Positions 30,133 through 39,453 of a stretch of 64,000 nt of DNA are shown here, piece by piece. Made by a program: the position numbers and the translations under genes. This DNA is from Actinomycetota bacterium. Its GTDB lineage: Bacteria; Actinomycetota; Actinomycetes; Nanopelagicales; Nanopelagicaceae. How positions within the stretch are numbered: position 1 is the first letter of the stretch; the number at the start of each line of letters is the position of its first letter. The notes under the pieces are model-generated. The model saw only the letters and a program-made list of their open reading frames with translations. It had not been told where the DNA came from and did not search any database. The DNA lies in the NCBI GenBank assembly GCA_026392935.1, contig JAPLBE010000004.1, positions 1 to 64,000 on the forward strand, given 5' to 3'.

Positions 30133-31109
30133 GTAGAAAAGTTGCACTGATAACAGGTGTTACCGGTCAAGACGGTTCATACCTTGCAGAATTTCTTCTT
30201 GCTAAAGGCTACGAAGTACATGGACTAATCCGTCGATCTTCAACATTTAATACTTCACGTATCGACCATATTTATCAGGACCCACACGAGAAGAATCCAA
30301 AGTTGTTTCTTCATTATGGCGATCTCATTGATGGCGTTGGCCTTACCAACCTAATTCGCGAAATCAAACCAACAGAGGTGTATAACTTAGGTGCACAATC
30401 ACACGTACAGGTTTCTTTCACTATGCCGCAGTACACAGGCCAAGTAGATGCAGTAGGAGCAGTTGGTCTCCTTGAAGCTATTCGCTCTGCAGATTTAGAT
30501 ATTCGTTTCTATCAAGCATCGACTTCAGAACTCTTTGGGTCTACACCACCACCACAAAATGAGAATTCAGTTTTCCGCCCACAGTCACCGTATGCAGCTG
30601 CAAAGTTGATGGCGTACTGGTGCACCGTTAATTACCGTGATGGTTACGGGCTACATGCAACAAACGGAATTCTTTTCAACCACGAATCTCCACGCCGTGG
30701 TGAAACATTCGTCACTCGTAAAATTACTCGCGCAGTTGCGGCTATTAAAGCTGGCAAGCAAGAGAAGGTATTCCTCGGAAATCTCACCGCAGTACGTGAC
30801 TGGGGTTATGCCAAGGAGTATGTCGAATCTATGTGGCTCATGCTGCAAGAAGATAAGCCTTCAGATTATGTTGTTGCTACAGGTGTTGGCGCAACGGTAA
30901 AAGATTTTGCAGAAGCAGCGTTTTCACGTGCAGGACTTAATTGGCAAGACCATGTTGAGACGGATAAGAAATACATTCGCCCTACAGAAGTTGATGCCCT
31001 CATCGGCGATCCATCTAAGGCAGAGAAAGCACTTAATTGGAAAGCGAAGACACATTGGAAAGAACTTGCAGAACTAATGGTTGATGCTGATATTGAGGCA
31101 CTGAGCTAA
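30129..31109 (+). CDS. gmd: GDP-mannose 4,6-dehydratase
   Basis: [61 protein letters not shown]. Confidence 0.96.
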   Translation: MSRKVALITGVTGQDGSYLAEFLLAKGYEVHGLIRRSSTFNTSRIDHIYQDPHEKNPKLFLHYGDLIDGVGLTNLIREIKPTEVYNLGAQSHVQVSFTMPQYTGQVDAVGAVGLLEAIRSADLDIRFYQASTSELFGSTPPPQNENSVFRPQSPYAAAKLMAYWCTVNYRDGYGLHATNGILFNHESPRRGETFVTRKITRAVAAIKAGKQEKVFLGNLTAVRDWGYAKEYVESMWLMLQEDKPSDYVVATGVGATVKDFAEAAFSRAGLNWQDHVETDKKYIRPTEVDALIGDPSKAEKALNWKAKTHWKELAELMVDADIEALS

Positions 31110-31110
31110 A

Positions 31111-32817
31111 ATGAAAAAACCACTAAGGATATGTGTAGTTCTTATTGGATTAGTTAGTGCTTTTCTTACCCCACTCTCAGCAGCTGAACTACCGGATGAA
31201 CAGTTTGACCTTTTCGGATCATGGGAGCGCCAGCACCCGGGAGGAGCAAACGACAAGACATTTGGCGTTTGGTTCAATGATTTTGGGTATCAGGCAGTTG
31301 CTCAGACTTCTTATCTAGTTTCAGAAAACAGCAAAGGGCAGCTGTTATGCAAGTCTTTAGAAGAGTGCAAAGGTGAAAAAGACTTCTCCTACATAGCATT
31401 CCTCCCCTTTTGCGAAGATGGTTACACAACAAATTGCATTGCCAACGTATTTGCAACCGATTCGAAAAATAAGAGAATTTCACCCACGAAAAGAACCTAT
31501 TTCCCTGAAATTGAAAGAAATCAATTCAAAGGTAATCCCAAGTTTCAACTCCCTTCAGGTTCCACCGCGAGCGTTTTAGAATTTCCAGGTTTGCAAAATT
31601 CTGCTGGGGAAAACACTTACTCGGTAGGGGTCTATGTAATACAGCGGTTTTCAATAACTAATTGGGATACTGGCGAATTCACGTCAAAGGACCCAAGTAT
31701 TTTGGCGAATATTGCAGCTGTTGAATTAGAGAGCGGGAACTACAAAGCTCGCGTAACAAAGCAGATAATTGACTCTTATGGAAGGTTATCTCTAGATTAC
31801 ATGGCACTTGGTTCGAATATCGAATGTGTAGTGATTGAAAATGGTATTTGTGGAAAACCAGTTGGTTTTGCGGAAAACACATCGTTTGCGTTGCAACTCA
31901 AATTGAATGCCAAAACTCATGGCTGGATGCATGGAAGATTGACGAATGGCAAAATAACAGTGCTGAAGGAGACATCTTCTGGAATCGAAGTTGAAATATC
32001 AGGCTCACCAAGTCGTGTCCCATCTGTAGTAGCTGAAACAACCATTGAAAATATCACCGATTCAATCTGGGGAACAGTCATGGGTGGAACTGTCCCAAAG
32101 AATTATGGATCTAAAGAATTTTCGCCAGTTCTTGGAATTGTTGCTTCAAATCGCGGAACATACATGATGAGTTCTTTCAAAGCGATGCAACCTTTCATGA
32201 CGGATAAAGCTGTGGCAATGCCTTCCTTCTGGTCAGTAAGAAGTGTTGAAAGAGGACAAGTGGTAGTTGCTGCTGGGCAGAAAGCACTTGATTGTCTTTA
32301 CAAAAACGGTGGCGATAAGGGAAAGATATTAGGTTTCGTAAATACAAATTCCACAGCTTATGTATCTGGGCCACCAACATTTAATGAAAAAACGCAATCA
32401 CTTGATTATTCAGTAGCTGCACCTCACTTTGCGAAGGATGGCTCTGTTTTTAAAGGTAATTATTCAATTCAATTAGAAGCAAATACAGCGCGCTGCATGT
32501 TTGGTCTACAAGGAACGAACCTAAAAGCCACACTGAGTATTACTAACGACCGAGGCGAGAGTTCGATAATCACATCAATCGCCCGCGAAGATAGCGGCTG
32601 GTTTAATTTTATTGCTTCAGGATTCTCATTCTCCACACCAACCATTAGTTTGAAATTAGAAGAAGCCCCTAAAGAGTCTTCGAAGGACGATAAAACTTCA
32701 GAAGCCAAGACTGCTTCACAGCCAATGAAGAAGATGGTTTGCGTGAAAGGCAAGACTAAGAAAACCGTTACTGGCAGTAATCCAAAATGCCCGGCTGGAT
32801 TTAAAAAGCTGACGTAA
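31111..32817 (+). CDS. Secreted protein of unknown function with C-terminal Lys-rich two-Cys motif
   Basis: Signal peptide MKKPLRICVVLIGLVSAFLTPLSAAE; C-terminus KKMVCVKGKTKKTVTGSNPKCPAGFKKLT; starts 1 nt after gmd stop. Confidence 0.8.
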   Translation: MKKPLRICVVLIGLVSAFLTPLSAAELPDEQFDLFGSWERQHPGGANDKTFGVWFNDFGYQAVAQTSYLVSENSKGQLLCKSLEECKGEKDFSYIAFLPFCEDGYTTNCIANVFATDSKNKRISPTKRTYFPEIERNQFKGNPKFQLPSGSTASVLEFPGLQNSAGENTYSVGVYVIQRFSITNWDTGEFTSKDPSILANIAAVELESGNYKARVTKQIIDSYGRLSLDYMALGSNIECVVIENGICGKPVGFAENTSFALQLKLNAKTHGWMHGRLTNGKITVLKETSSGIEVEISGSPSRVPSVVAETTIENITDSIWGTVMGGTVPKNYGSKEFSPVLGIVASNRGTYMMSSFKAMQPFMTDKAVAMPSFWSVRSVERGQVVVAAGQKALDCLYKNGGDKGKILGFVNTNSTAYVSGPPTFNEKTQSLDYSVAAPHFAKDGSVFKGNYSIQLEANTARCMFGLQGTNLKATLSITNDRGESSIITSIAREDSGWFNFIASGFSFSTPTISLKLEEAPKESSKDDKTSEAKTASQPMKKMVCVKGKTKKTVTGSNPKCPAGFKKLT

Positions 32818-33616
32818 GAGTTACCAACGAAACTTCTGGTGGGCTTGCAACTCTAATTCTAGAAAACGGCCCTGTTCCCATTCCGGCTGAGACATGAAGA
32901 AGTGGTTCACCACTTAATACTGTAAGTCCGCGTGCACGCCAATTTGGTAGATCGCAATTAGTTGTAAGTGCTTTTGAGCCACCTGGCCACGGTAATCGCA
33001 CTTGTCCGCCATGCGTGTGTCCAGCAAAGATTGCATCGAGATTATCTTTGCGCATGCCGTCAATGATGCGCAGATATGGCGCATGAGTCACACCAATTGC
33101 AATGTGACACTTTCCTGGTTCGCCAGCGACCAGTGAGTAATCATCAAATTCCAAATGGGCATCGTCGGTTCCACGAGCTTCAATTACAGTCTTCTTAATT
33201 GCTATTGTGGCTCGTGATGTATTTATATTTTTCCAGCCACGTGCTTCCAACCCTGCATCAAGTGCTTGCCAAGGCAATTCAGCACCATGCACGCGCTTTC
33301 CGTGATTTGGCAGAAGATACTTAAGGGGATTCTTTGGGACAGGTTCGTAGTAATCATTAGAGCCAAATACAAATAAGCCGGGCAGATCCAGAAGTGCATC
33401 TAGTGCATTAAGTACCACTGGTACCGCGCTCTTATGGGCTAAGAAATCACCGGTGCTAATCACTAAGTCTGGCTTGAGAGAGATAAATGACTTGATATCT
33501 GCAATCTCTTTCTTTCGCGCAGGCGTGAGATGCAGATCTGAAAAATGAAGAACGCGGATGTCATCATGGCCCGCGGGCAAGATGGGCATTTCGGCCTCAC
33601 GAAGTACGTACGTCAT
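32801..33616 (-). CDS. Calcineurin-like metallophosphoesterase
   Basis: VLHFSDLHLTP, VISTGDFL, FGSNDYY, FAGHTHGGQVRLP. Confidence 0.92.
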   Translation of the reverse strand: MTYVLREAEMPILPAGHDDIRVLHFSDLHLTPARKKEIADIKSFISLKPDLVISTGDFLAHKSAVPVVLNALDALLDLPGLFVFGSNDYYEPVPKNPLKYLLPNHGKRVHGAELPWQALDAGLEARGWKNINTSRATIAIKKTVIEARGTDDAHLEFDDYSLVAGEPGKCHIAIGVTHAPYLRIIDGMRKDNLDAIFAGHTHGGQVRLPWPGGSKALTTNCDLPNWRARGLTVLSGEPLLHVSAGMGTGPFSRIRVASPPEVSLVTLTSAF

Positions 33617-33636
33617 AGTCGTGAGAAGATTAACCC

Positions 33637-34095
33637 ATGGGACTAAAAGAGACACTTAAGAGCGACCTCACAGAGGCAATTCGCAGCAGCAACAAGGTTG
33701 TGTCAGGCACTATTCGCATGGTTTTAACTGCGATTACCAATGAAGAAGTTTCTGGCAAAGAGGCGCGGGTTCTCACAGAAGACGAAATTATTACTGTGCT
33801 CTCCCGAGAAGGAAAGAAGCGCAGAGAAGCAGCAGATGAATTTGCTAAAGCAGGTCGTACAGATAAAGCTGCAGAGGAAAAAGCCGAAGGTGAAGTTATT
33901 GCGAAGTACCTACCTGCTCAGCTTACAGAAGATGATATTAAGAAGTTAATTGCTGCAGCAGTTGCATCAACAGGTGCTGCTGGGCCTGGGGACATGGGCA
34001 AAGTTATGGGCGCAATTAAGCCGCAGATTGCAGGAAAAGCAGATGGAGCACTCGTTTCATCTCTCGTTAAAGCAGCACTAGCCGGAGGAAATTAA
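33637..34095 (+). CDS. GatB/YqeY domain protein
   Basis: MGLKETLKSDLTEAIRSSNKVVSGTIRMVLTAI, GPGDMGKVMGAIKPQIAGKADG. Confidence 0.9.
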   Translation: MGLKETLKSDLTEAIRSSNKVVSGTIRMVLTAITNEEVSGKEARVLTEDEIITVLSREGKKRREAADEFAKAGRTDKAAEEKAEGEVIAKYLPAQLTEDDIKKLIAAAVASTGAAGPGDMGKVMGAIKPQIAGKADGALVSSLVKAALAGGN

Positions 34096-34096
34096 G

Positions 34097-34249
34097 ATGA
34101 AGTTTGAATACGCAACCGTGCCACTTCTTTCACATGCAACAAAACAAATTCTTGATACCTGGGGTTCAGATGGCTGGGAACTTGTCACAGTGATTCCTGC
34201 ACCAGGTGGAGAACAACTAGTTGCCTACATGAAGCGTGAGATCAAATAA
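34097..34249 (+). CDS. DUF4177-like small protein (50 aa), not in the ORF track
   Basis: MKFEYATVPLLSHATKQILDTWGSDGWELVTVIPAPGGEQLVAYMKREIK; GWELVTV motif; exactly fills the gap between yqeY-like and ridA-like genes. Confidence 0.85.
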   Translation: MKFEYATVPLLSHATKQILDTWGSDGWELVTVIPAPGGEQLVAYMKREIK

Positions 34250-34711
34250 ATGTCAGTAGATGTTCGCGCAAAGTTGGCTGAAAAAGGTTTAGTACTTCCG
34301 ATTTCATCTAAACCACTCGCAGCCTATGTGCCCGCAGTGCGCACCGGAAATATTGTTTTTACTGCTGGCCAACTTCCAATGGTCGACGGAAAGATTGCTC
34401 GTGAAGGCAAAGTTGGATCAGATATTACCATCGAAGAAGCAAAAGCTCTTGCAGAGATTTGCGCGTTAAATGCTCTATCAGCTGTAGAACTAGTTGCCCC
34501 GGTTGATTCGATTGTAAAAGTTGTTCGAATCGTTTGTTATGTAAATGGAGCTCCTGGATTTACTTCTCAACCAGCGGTTGCAAATGGAGCATCAGAATTG
34601 TTTATGCACATTTGGGGAGATGCTGGGATTGCTGCACGAAGTGCTCTTGGTGTTGCAGAGCTTCCACTTAACTCACCTGTTGAGGTTGAATTAACTGTAG
34701 AAGTTAAATAG
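34250..34711 (+). CDS. RidA family protein
   Basis: [24 protein letters not shown], ~150 aa RidA-like. Confidence 0.9.
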   Translation: MSVDVRAKLAEKGLVLPISSKPLAAYVPAVRTGNIVFTAGQLPMVDGKIAREGKVGSDITIEEAKALAEICALNALSAVELVAPVDSIVKVVRIVCYVNGAPGFTSQPAVANGASELFMHIWGDAGIAARSALGVAELPLNSPVEVELTVEVK

Positions 34712-34723
34712 TTCGTAAAAAAA

Positions 34724-35407
34724 CTATTTGCCACGCTTTTCTAGACGCTCTACATCAGTAATAAGAACAGCGCGACCATCAAGTTTTAACCAGCCGCGGC
34801 CAGCAAAATCAGCAAGTGCTTTATTTACTGTTTCACGAGAGGCACCAACAAGCTGAGCAAGTTCTTCTTGCGTTAGATCGTGGTGTACAAAAAGTCCTTC
34901 TTCAGTCTTCTTACCGAAACGTTGGCCTAGGTCAATAAGTGCCTTTGCAACACGACCGGGAACATCAGAGAAAACGAGATCGCCGACAGCTTCATTTGTG
35001 CGGCGTAAGCGCTGCGCCAAACGAGCAAGTAAGTGCAGTGAAACTTCAGGATTTCCCTTGAGCCAAGGAATTAACTTTTCATGACTAAGGGAGAACAACT
35101 TTGCATCGGTAACTGCTGTTGCAGTTGAAGTGCGTGGGCCTGGATCAAAGAGTGAAAGTTCTCCGAACATTTCGCCAGGTCCAAGAATTGATAAGAGATT
35201 TTCGCGGCCATCTCCGCTTGAGGTACCAAGCTTGAGTTTTCCATCAAGAATTACGTAGACGTGTTCGCCCTCATCGCCTTCTTTAAAGAGGATTCCGCCC
35301 TTACTAATTTTGACGGAGTCCATTGAGGCGCGCAGAGATGCGGCTTGCGCGTCATCAAGTGCGGTAAACAGTGGGGCGCGGCGTACGACTTCATCTTCTT
35401 GTGGCAC
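34724..35407 (-). CDS. crp: Crp/Fnr family transcriptional regulator
   Basis: cNMP-binding fold ([22 protein letters not shown]) plus HTH ([23 protein letters not shown]); GTG start. Confidence 0.92.
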   Translation of the reverse strand: MPQEDEVVRRAPLFTALDDAQAASLRASMDSVKISKGGILFKEGDEGEHVYVILDGKLKLGTSSGDGRENLLSILGPGEMFGELSLFDPGPRTSTATAVTDAKLFSLSHEKLIPWLKGNPEVSLHLLARLAQRLRRTNEAVGDLVFSDVPGRVAKALIDLGQRFGKKTEEGLFVHHDLTQEELAQLVGASRETVNKALADFAGRGWLKLDGRAVLITDVERLEKRGK

Positions 35408-35413
35408 GTTGGG

Positions 35414-35420
35414 TAGTTTA
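35414..35420. promoter_or_regulatory. Shared symmetric -10 element for divergent crp and nth
   Basis: TAGTTTA: plus TAGTTT-N6-ATG (nth 35426); minus TAAACT-N7-GTG (crp 35407). Confidence 0.6.
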
Positions 35421-35425
35421 CTCGC

Positions 35426-36124
35426 ATGGCCGTCGATAGGGAAACTCGTAAAAGCGCACGGGCTATCCTTCGCATTTTGACCAAGACCTACCCTGAAATA
35501 CGCTGCGAATTGGATTTTAAGAATCCACTCGAGTTGACGGTTGCGGTCGTGTTATCAGCTCAATGTACGGATAAGAGAATCAATACATTAACCCCAGCTC
35601 TCTTTAAAAAATATAAGAAAGCGAAAGATTATGCAAAAGCACCTTTGCCAGAGATTGAGGGATACATTTTCTCTGCAGGTTTTTATCACGCAAAAGCGCG
35701 TCACCTTAAAGGTCTTGGGCAAAAATTAGTGGAAGATTTTGGTGGCGAGGTTCCTTCAACGTTAGAAGAGCTGATTACTCTGCCGGGAGTTGGTCGCAAA
35801 ACTGCAAATGTAGTTTTAGGTCATGCATTTGCTATTCCTGGAATAACAGTTGATACACATTTTGGTCGCTTGTCACGCAGATTTGAGTGGACAGAATCTA
35901 AAGATCCCGTCAAAGTTGAACACGAAGTTGGAGAACTTATTCCACAACCAGAGTGGACAAACTTGTCACAGAGAATGATTTGGCACGGACGCCGAATTTG
36001 TCACTCACGCAAACCTGCGTGTGGTGCCTGTCCTGTTGCAAAAATTTGCCCATCAGTGGGCATTGGCGAAATGGATAAAGAAAAGGCGAAACTCTTAGTA
36101 AAGACCGATAAGGATTTCCGATGA
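35426..36124 (+). CDS. nth: Endonuclease III
   Basis: [42 protein letters not shown]-x6-C-x2-C-x5-C FeS motif. Confidence 0.95.
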   Translation: MAVDRETRKSARAILRILTKTYPEIRCELDFKNPLELTVAVVLSAQCTDKRINTLTPALFKKYKKAKDYAKAPLPEIEGYIFSAGFYHAKARHLKGLGQKLVEDFGGEVPSTLEELITLPGVGRKTANVVLGHAFAIPGITVDTHFGRLSRRFEWTESKDPVKVEHEVGELIPQPEWTNLSQRMIWHGRRICHSRKPACGACPVAKICPSVGIGEMDKEKAKLLVKTDKDFR

Positions 36125-36645
36125 AGAAGATTCTCGTTGGTCTTTCGTTAGTTCTATTCATATCTGGTTGCTCACTTACAGAGCCCATCCCAGTTAAGGG
36201 CGAAGTTGTTTCTTGTGCAGATCTTGAAATCGGAACAGAAAATGAGTTATCTCTCGAATGTTTGGGTGGAGGTGAACCTGTCTCTGTCGAAGCCATAAAG
36301 GGTCCAGCAATCATTAATATTTGGGGAACATGGTGCGCACCTTGTCGCGAAGAGCTGCCTCATTTTGCTCACTTCTTGACTAAGTACCATGAGAAAGTTC
36401 AAGTAGTTGGAATAGCCGTAGAGGAAAAGAATCAAGCCAAAGTACGCGCTTTTATTGAAAAAAATGGAATCAGTTGGCCAATCCTTTACGATACTGATGG
36501 TTCAACGAGAAAGAAGTTTGGAATGGGTGTGCCTGTCTCTTGGTTGATAGATAAAGATGGCACAGTTGTCTGTAAGAAATTTGGTCCATTTAAATCCACT
36601 GAAGAGATTGAACTAGCTGTAATTAAGTACCTAGGAGTGAAATGA
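36121..36645 (+). CDS. TlpA/ResA-like thioredoxin-fold lipoprotein
   Basis: LFISGC lipobox; [18 protein letters not shown]. Confidence 0.92.
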   Translation: MKKILVGLSLVLFISGCSLTEPIPVKGEVVSCADLEIGTENELSLECLGGGEPVSVEAIKGPAIINIWGTWCAPCREELPHFAHFLTKYHEKVQVVGIAVEEKNQAKVRAFIEKNGISWPILYDTDGSTRKKFGMGVPVSWLIDKDGTVVCKKFGPFKSTEEIELAVIKYLGVK

Positions 36646-37112
36646 TTTTCGACGCAATTTTTGCAATCGTTGCCGTGGTAGCTCTCATCACTGGATTTAA
36701 GAATGGCTTGGTTACAACAATTTTACGAACTGCATTTTTTATTGCGGGTGGAGTCGCCGCAATGTATTTCGTTGTGAAATACGATCAATCAGGTTGGCTA
36801 ATTGTGGCAATCATTGTTGGAGCCTATGCAGCAGCATGGGTGGGAACTCAGATTGCAAAAAGCTTGAGATTTACCGTGATACGTGGACCATTGCGAATCG
36901 TTGATTCACTGGCAGGTGCAGTATTTGAAGTTGGAAAATATGTTCTTCTTTTTTATGTAATTGGAACAATTCTACTTTGGGCGCCTTGGGCAACAGGTCA
37001 AAATGCCATGTCGGAGAGCAAGTTTTATCTACAGGTAAATAACCACGCACCAGGCCTTATTGCCGATGTGCGTCACCAAATTGAGAAAGCTCTTGCTAAT
37101 CCTCGTCTTTAG
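36642..37112 (+). CDS. CvpA family membrane protein (no protease domain)
   Basis: 156 aa, four hydrophobic segments, FDAIFAIVAVVALITGFKNGLVTTILRTAFFIAGGVAAMY. Confidence 0.8.
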   Translation: MIFDAIFAIVAVVALITGFKNGLVTTILRTAFFIAGGVAAMYFVVKYDQSGWLIVAIIVGAYAAAWVGTQIAKSLRFTVIRGPLRIVDSLAGAVFEVGKYVLLFYVIGTILLWAPWATGQNAMSESKFYLQVNNHAPGLIADVRHQIEKALANPRL

Positions 37113-39072
37113 TTGACTTGAGCCCCTCAGAAATTAACTTCATTACATTTGGATCAGCCAGTGTTGTCGCATCTCCGACTGCGCGATTCTCAGCAACATC
37201 TTTAAGTAAACGGCGCATGATTTTGCCGCTACGAGTTTTTGGAAGTTCATTGACGACCATAATCTGACGTGGTCTAGCAATTGCGCCTATTTCTTTAGTT
37301 ACATGGTTTCGCAATTCTTTAACGAGCTCATCGCCACTCGCATGTTCTACGCCACCACGAAGAATTACGAAAGCAACAATTCCTTGGCCCGTAAGGGCAT
37401 CGGCTGCACCAACAACTGCCGCTTCTGCAATCGCTTCGTGAGAAACCAGCGCGGATTCAACTTCTGTTGTAGAAATTCGGTGACCCGAAACATTCATCAC
37501 ATCATCAACCCGACCGAGTAACCAAATAGCTCCATCGTCATCTAACTTTGCACCGTCACCGGCGAAGTAAATTCCTTCAAAGCGAGACCAATATGTTTCT
37601 TTGTAACGCTCGGCTTCTCCCCACACGCCACGCAACATTGATGGCCATGGTTGATCAAGAATGAGATAACCACCATGCCCATTTGGAACAGCTACTCCTT
37701 TTTCATCTACAACTTTTGCGCTGATACCTGGCAGTGGTCGCATGGCAGAGCCTGGTTTTGTCGCAGTGACACCTGGCAGTGGAGAAATCATGATCGCTCC
37801 AGTTTCGGTTTGCCACCATGTATCAACAATTGGGCAATTTCCTCCACCTATAACTTGGCGGTACCACATCCACGCTTCTGGATTAATTGGCTCCCCAACC
37901 GAACCGAGCAAACGTAAAGTTGAAAGATTGAATTTGTTTGGAAATTCATCTCCCCATTTCATCCATGTGCGAATCAGTGTTGGAGCTGTATACAAGATTG
38001 TGACTCCATATTTTTCGATAATTTCAAACATACGTCCTTTGTGCGGGCTGTCAGGAGTTCCCTCATAGATAACTTGGGTTGCACCATTTATGAGAGGTCC
38101 GTACACCATGTATGAATGACCCGTAATCCAGCCAACATCTGCTGTACACCAATAAACATCAGTTTTAGGTTTGATATCAAAAACAACTCTGTGAGTGTAT
38201 GCAACTTGTGTCAGGTAACCACCAGTTGTATGGAAAATTCCCTTTGGTTTAGCGGTAGTTCCGGATGTGTAGAGAATAAACAACGGGTGTTCGCTGTCGA
38301 AGAATTCGGGGGTATGAGTTGAGTTTTGGCGGTCAACAAGATCGTGCCACCAGATATCTCTGTCTTCGACCCATGCGGTCTCTTGTCCTGTGCGCTTTAC
38401 AACTAAAACTTTTGAAACATTTGTTGAACCCTTGAGCGCTTCATCCACTGCTGGCTTGAGAGCAAAAGCAGCACCTTTTCTAAAGCCACCATCTGCTGTG
38501 ATAACAAGTGTTGCATCTGCATCTTGAATTCGAGAGAGAAGTGCGTCGGCAGAAAATCCACCGAAAACCACAGAATGAATTGCTCCAATGCGGGCACATG
38601 CAAGCATTGCAACTACTGCCTCAGGAATAAGTGGCATGTAAATCGCAACTCGATCTTCAGATTTGATTCCTATCTCTGTCAGAGCGTTAGCAGCTTTGCT
38701 CACATCTGTAAGTAGTTGTGCGTAAGAGATTGTCTTTGCATCTCCGGGCTCACCCTCAAAATTAAACGCGATCCGATCTCCATGTCCCTCGGCTACATGG
38801 CGATCGAGTGCGTTGACAGTCGCATTGATTTTTCCGCCTACAAACCATTGGGCAAATGGAGCGTTCCATTCGAGAGCTTTATCCCACTTCTTCTCCCACT
38901 TGAGAGTGCTTGCTTGCTCTTCCCAAAAAGCAATTCGATCATTATCGGCATGTGTGTAGAGAGAACTATTTGCATTCGCTTGTGCCGAAAATTCAGCGGA
39001 TGGCACAAAAGTTCTATTCTCACTCGACAAATTTTCAATCGAGTCATTCTGTGAATTCGAGATATTGCTCAT
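37096..39072 (-). CDS. acs: Acetyl-CoA synthetase
   Basis: YTSGTTAKPKGIFHTTGGYL, WWQTETGAIMISPLPG, PKTRSGKIMRRLLK; start MSNISNSQND at 39072 preferred. Confidence 0.95.
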   Translation of the reverse strand: MSNISNSQNDSIENLSSENRTFVPSAEFSAQANANSSLYTHADNDRIAFWEEQASTLKWEKKWDKALEWNAPFAQWFVGGKINATVNALDRHVAEGHGDRIAFNFEGEPGDAKTISYAQLLTDVSKAANALTEIGIKSEDRVAIYMPLIPEAVVAMLACARIGAIHSVVFGGFSADALLSRIQDADATLVITADGGFRKGAAFALKPAVDEALKGSTNVSKVLVVKRTGQETAWVEDRDIWWHDLVDRQNSTHTPEFFDSEHPLFILYTSGTTAKPKGIFHTTGGYLTQVAYTHRVVFDIKPKTDVYWCTADVGWITGHSYMVYGPLINGATQVIYEGTPDSPHKGRMFEIIEKYGVTILYTAPTLIRTWMKWGDEFPNKFNLSTLRLLGSVGEPINPEAWMWYRQVIGGGNCPIVDTWWQTETGAIMISPLPGVTATKPGSAMRPLPGISAKVVDEKGVAVPNGHGGYLILDQPWPSMLRGVWGEAERYKETYWSRFEGIYFAGDGAKLDDDGAIWLLGRVDDVMNVSGHRISTTEVESALVSHEAIAEAAVVGAADALTGQGIVAFVILRGGVEHASGDELVKELRNHVTKEIGAIARPRQIMVVNELPKTRSGKIMRRLLKDVAENRAVGDATTLADPNVMKLISEGLKSTKDED

Positions 39073-39204
39073 GCACACGAGATTACTGGCCACCAACGAA
39101 TATTTCTATAGCTTTATTATCAACAGCACTCACTTATTCATCCCTTTTCTGCTGCTAAGTGGCTAATCATTCGCACTTAACCAACCTCTCGCTAAAGGAG
39201 AAAT

Positions 39205-39306
39205 ATGACGATTGCAGCATTCATAACTATCTTGCTAAAGATCCTGAGCAACCCAGCCCTTATTGCCGGCTTGATTGCCTTCTTACAGAAAACTCTCCAC
39301 CCCTAA
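39205..39306 (+). CDS. Unannotated 33-aa hydrophobic peptide
   Basis: AAAGGAG SD 6 nt upstream of ATG; MTIAAFITILLKILSNPALIAGLIAFLQKTLHP; not in ORF track because of length. Confidence 0.6.
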   Translation: MTIAAFITILLKILSNPALIAGLIAFLQKTLHP

Positions 39307-39318
39307 GAGAGGTTCTTC

Positions 39319-39389
39319 CCACCTAGCCCCTGGGTAATGCGTGTGCCGATTTTTCTTACGCCGGGGTAGGTGGTTGGATTAGGCGTAAG
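39319..39389 (+). ncRNA. Candidate structured RNA (H-type pseudoknot or alternative hairpins)
   Basis: A=CCACCTAgCCCC (39319-39330) pairs A'=GGGGTAGGTGG (39363-39373); B=CTTACGCC (39355-39362) pairs B'=GGCGTAAG (39382-39389); order A-B-A'-B'. Confidence 0.45.
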
Positions 39390-39453
39390 CCTCACTTAGA
39401 CCCAATGGTGCGTCAGAGCGTTTACACCAGTTCTAGTCATTTGGGAGCATCAG

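Noticed and set aside
39307-39453. tmRNA or other known pseudoknotted RNA
   Set aside because: No tRNA-like ends, no tag ORF, and far too short; kept only as an unassigned structured-RNA candidate.
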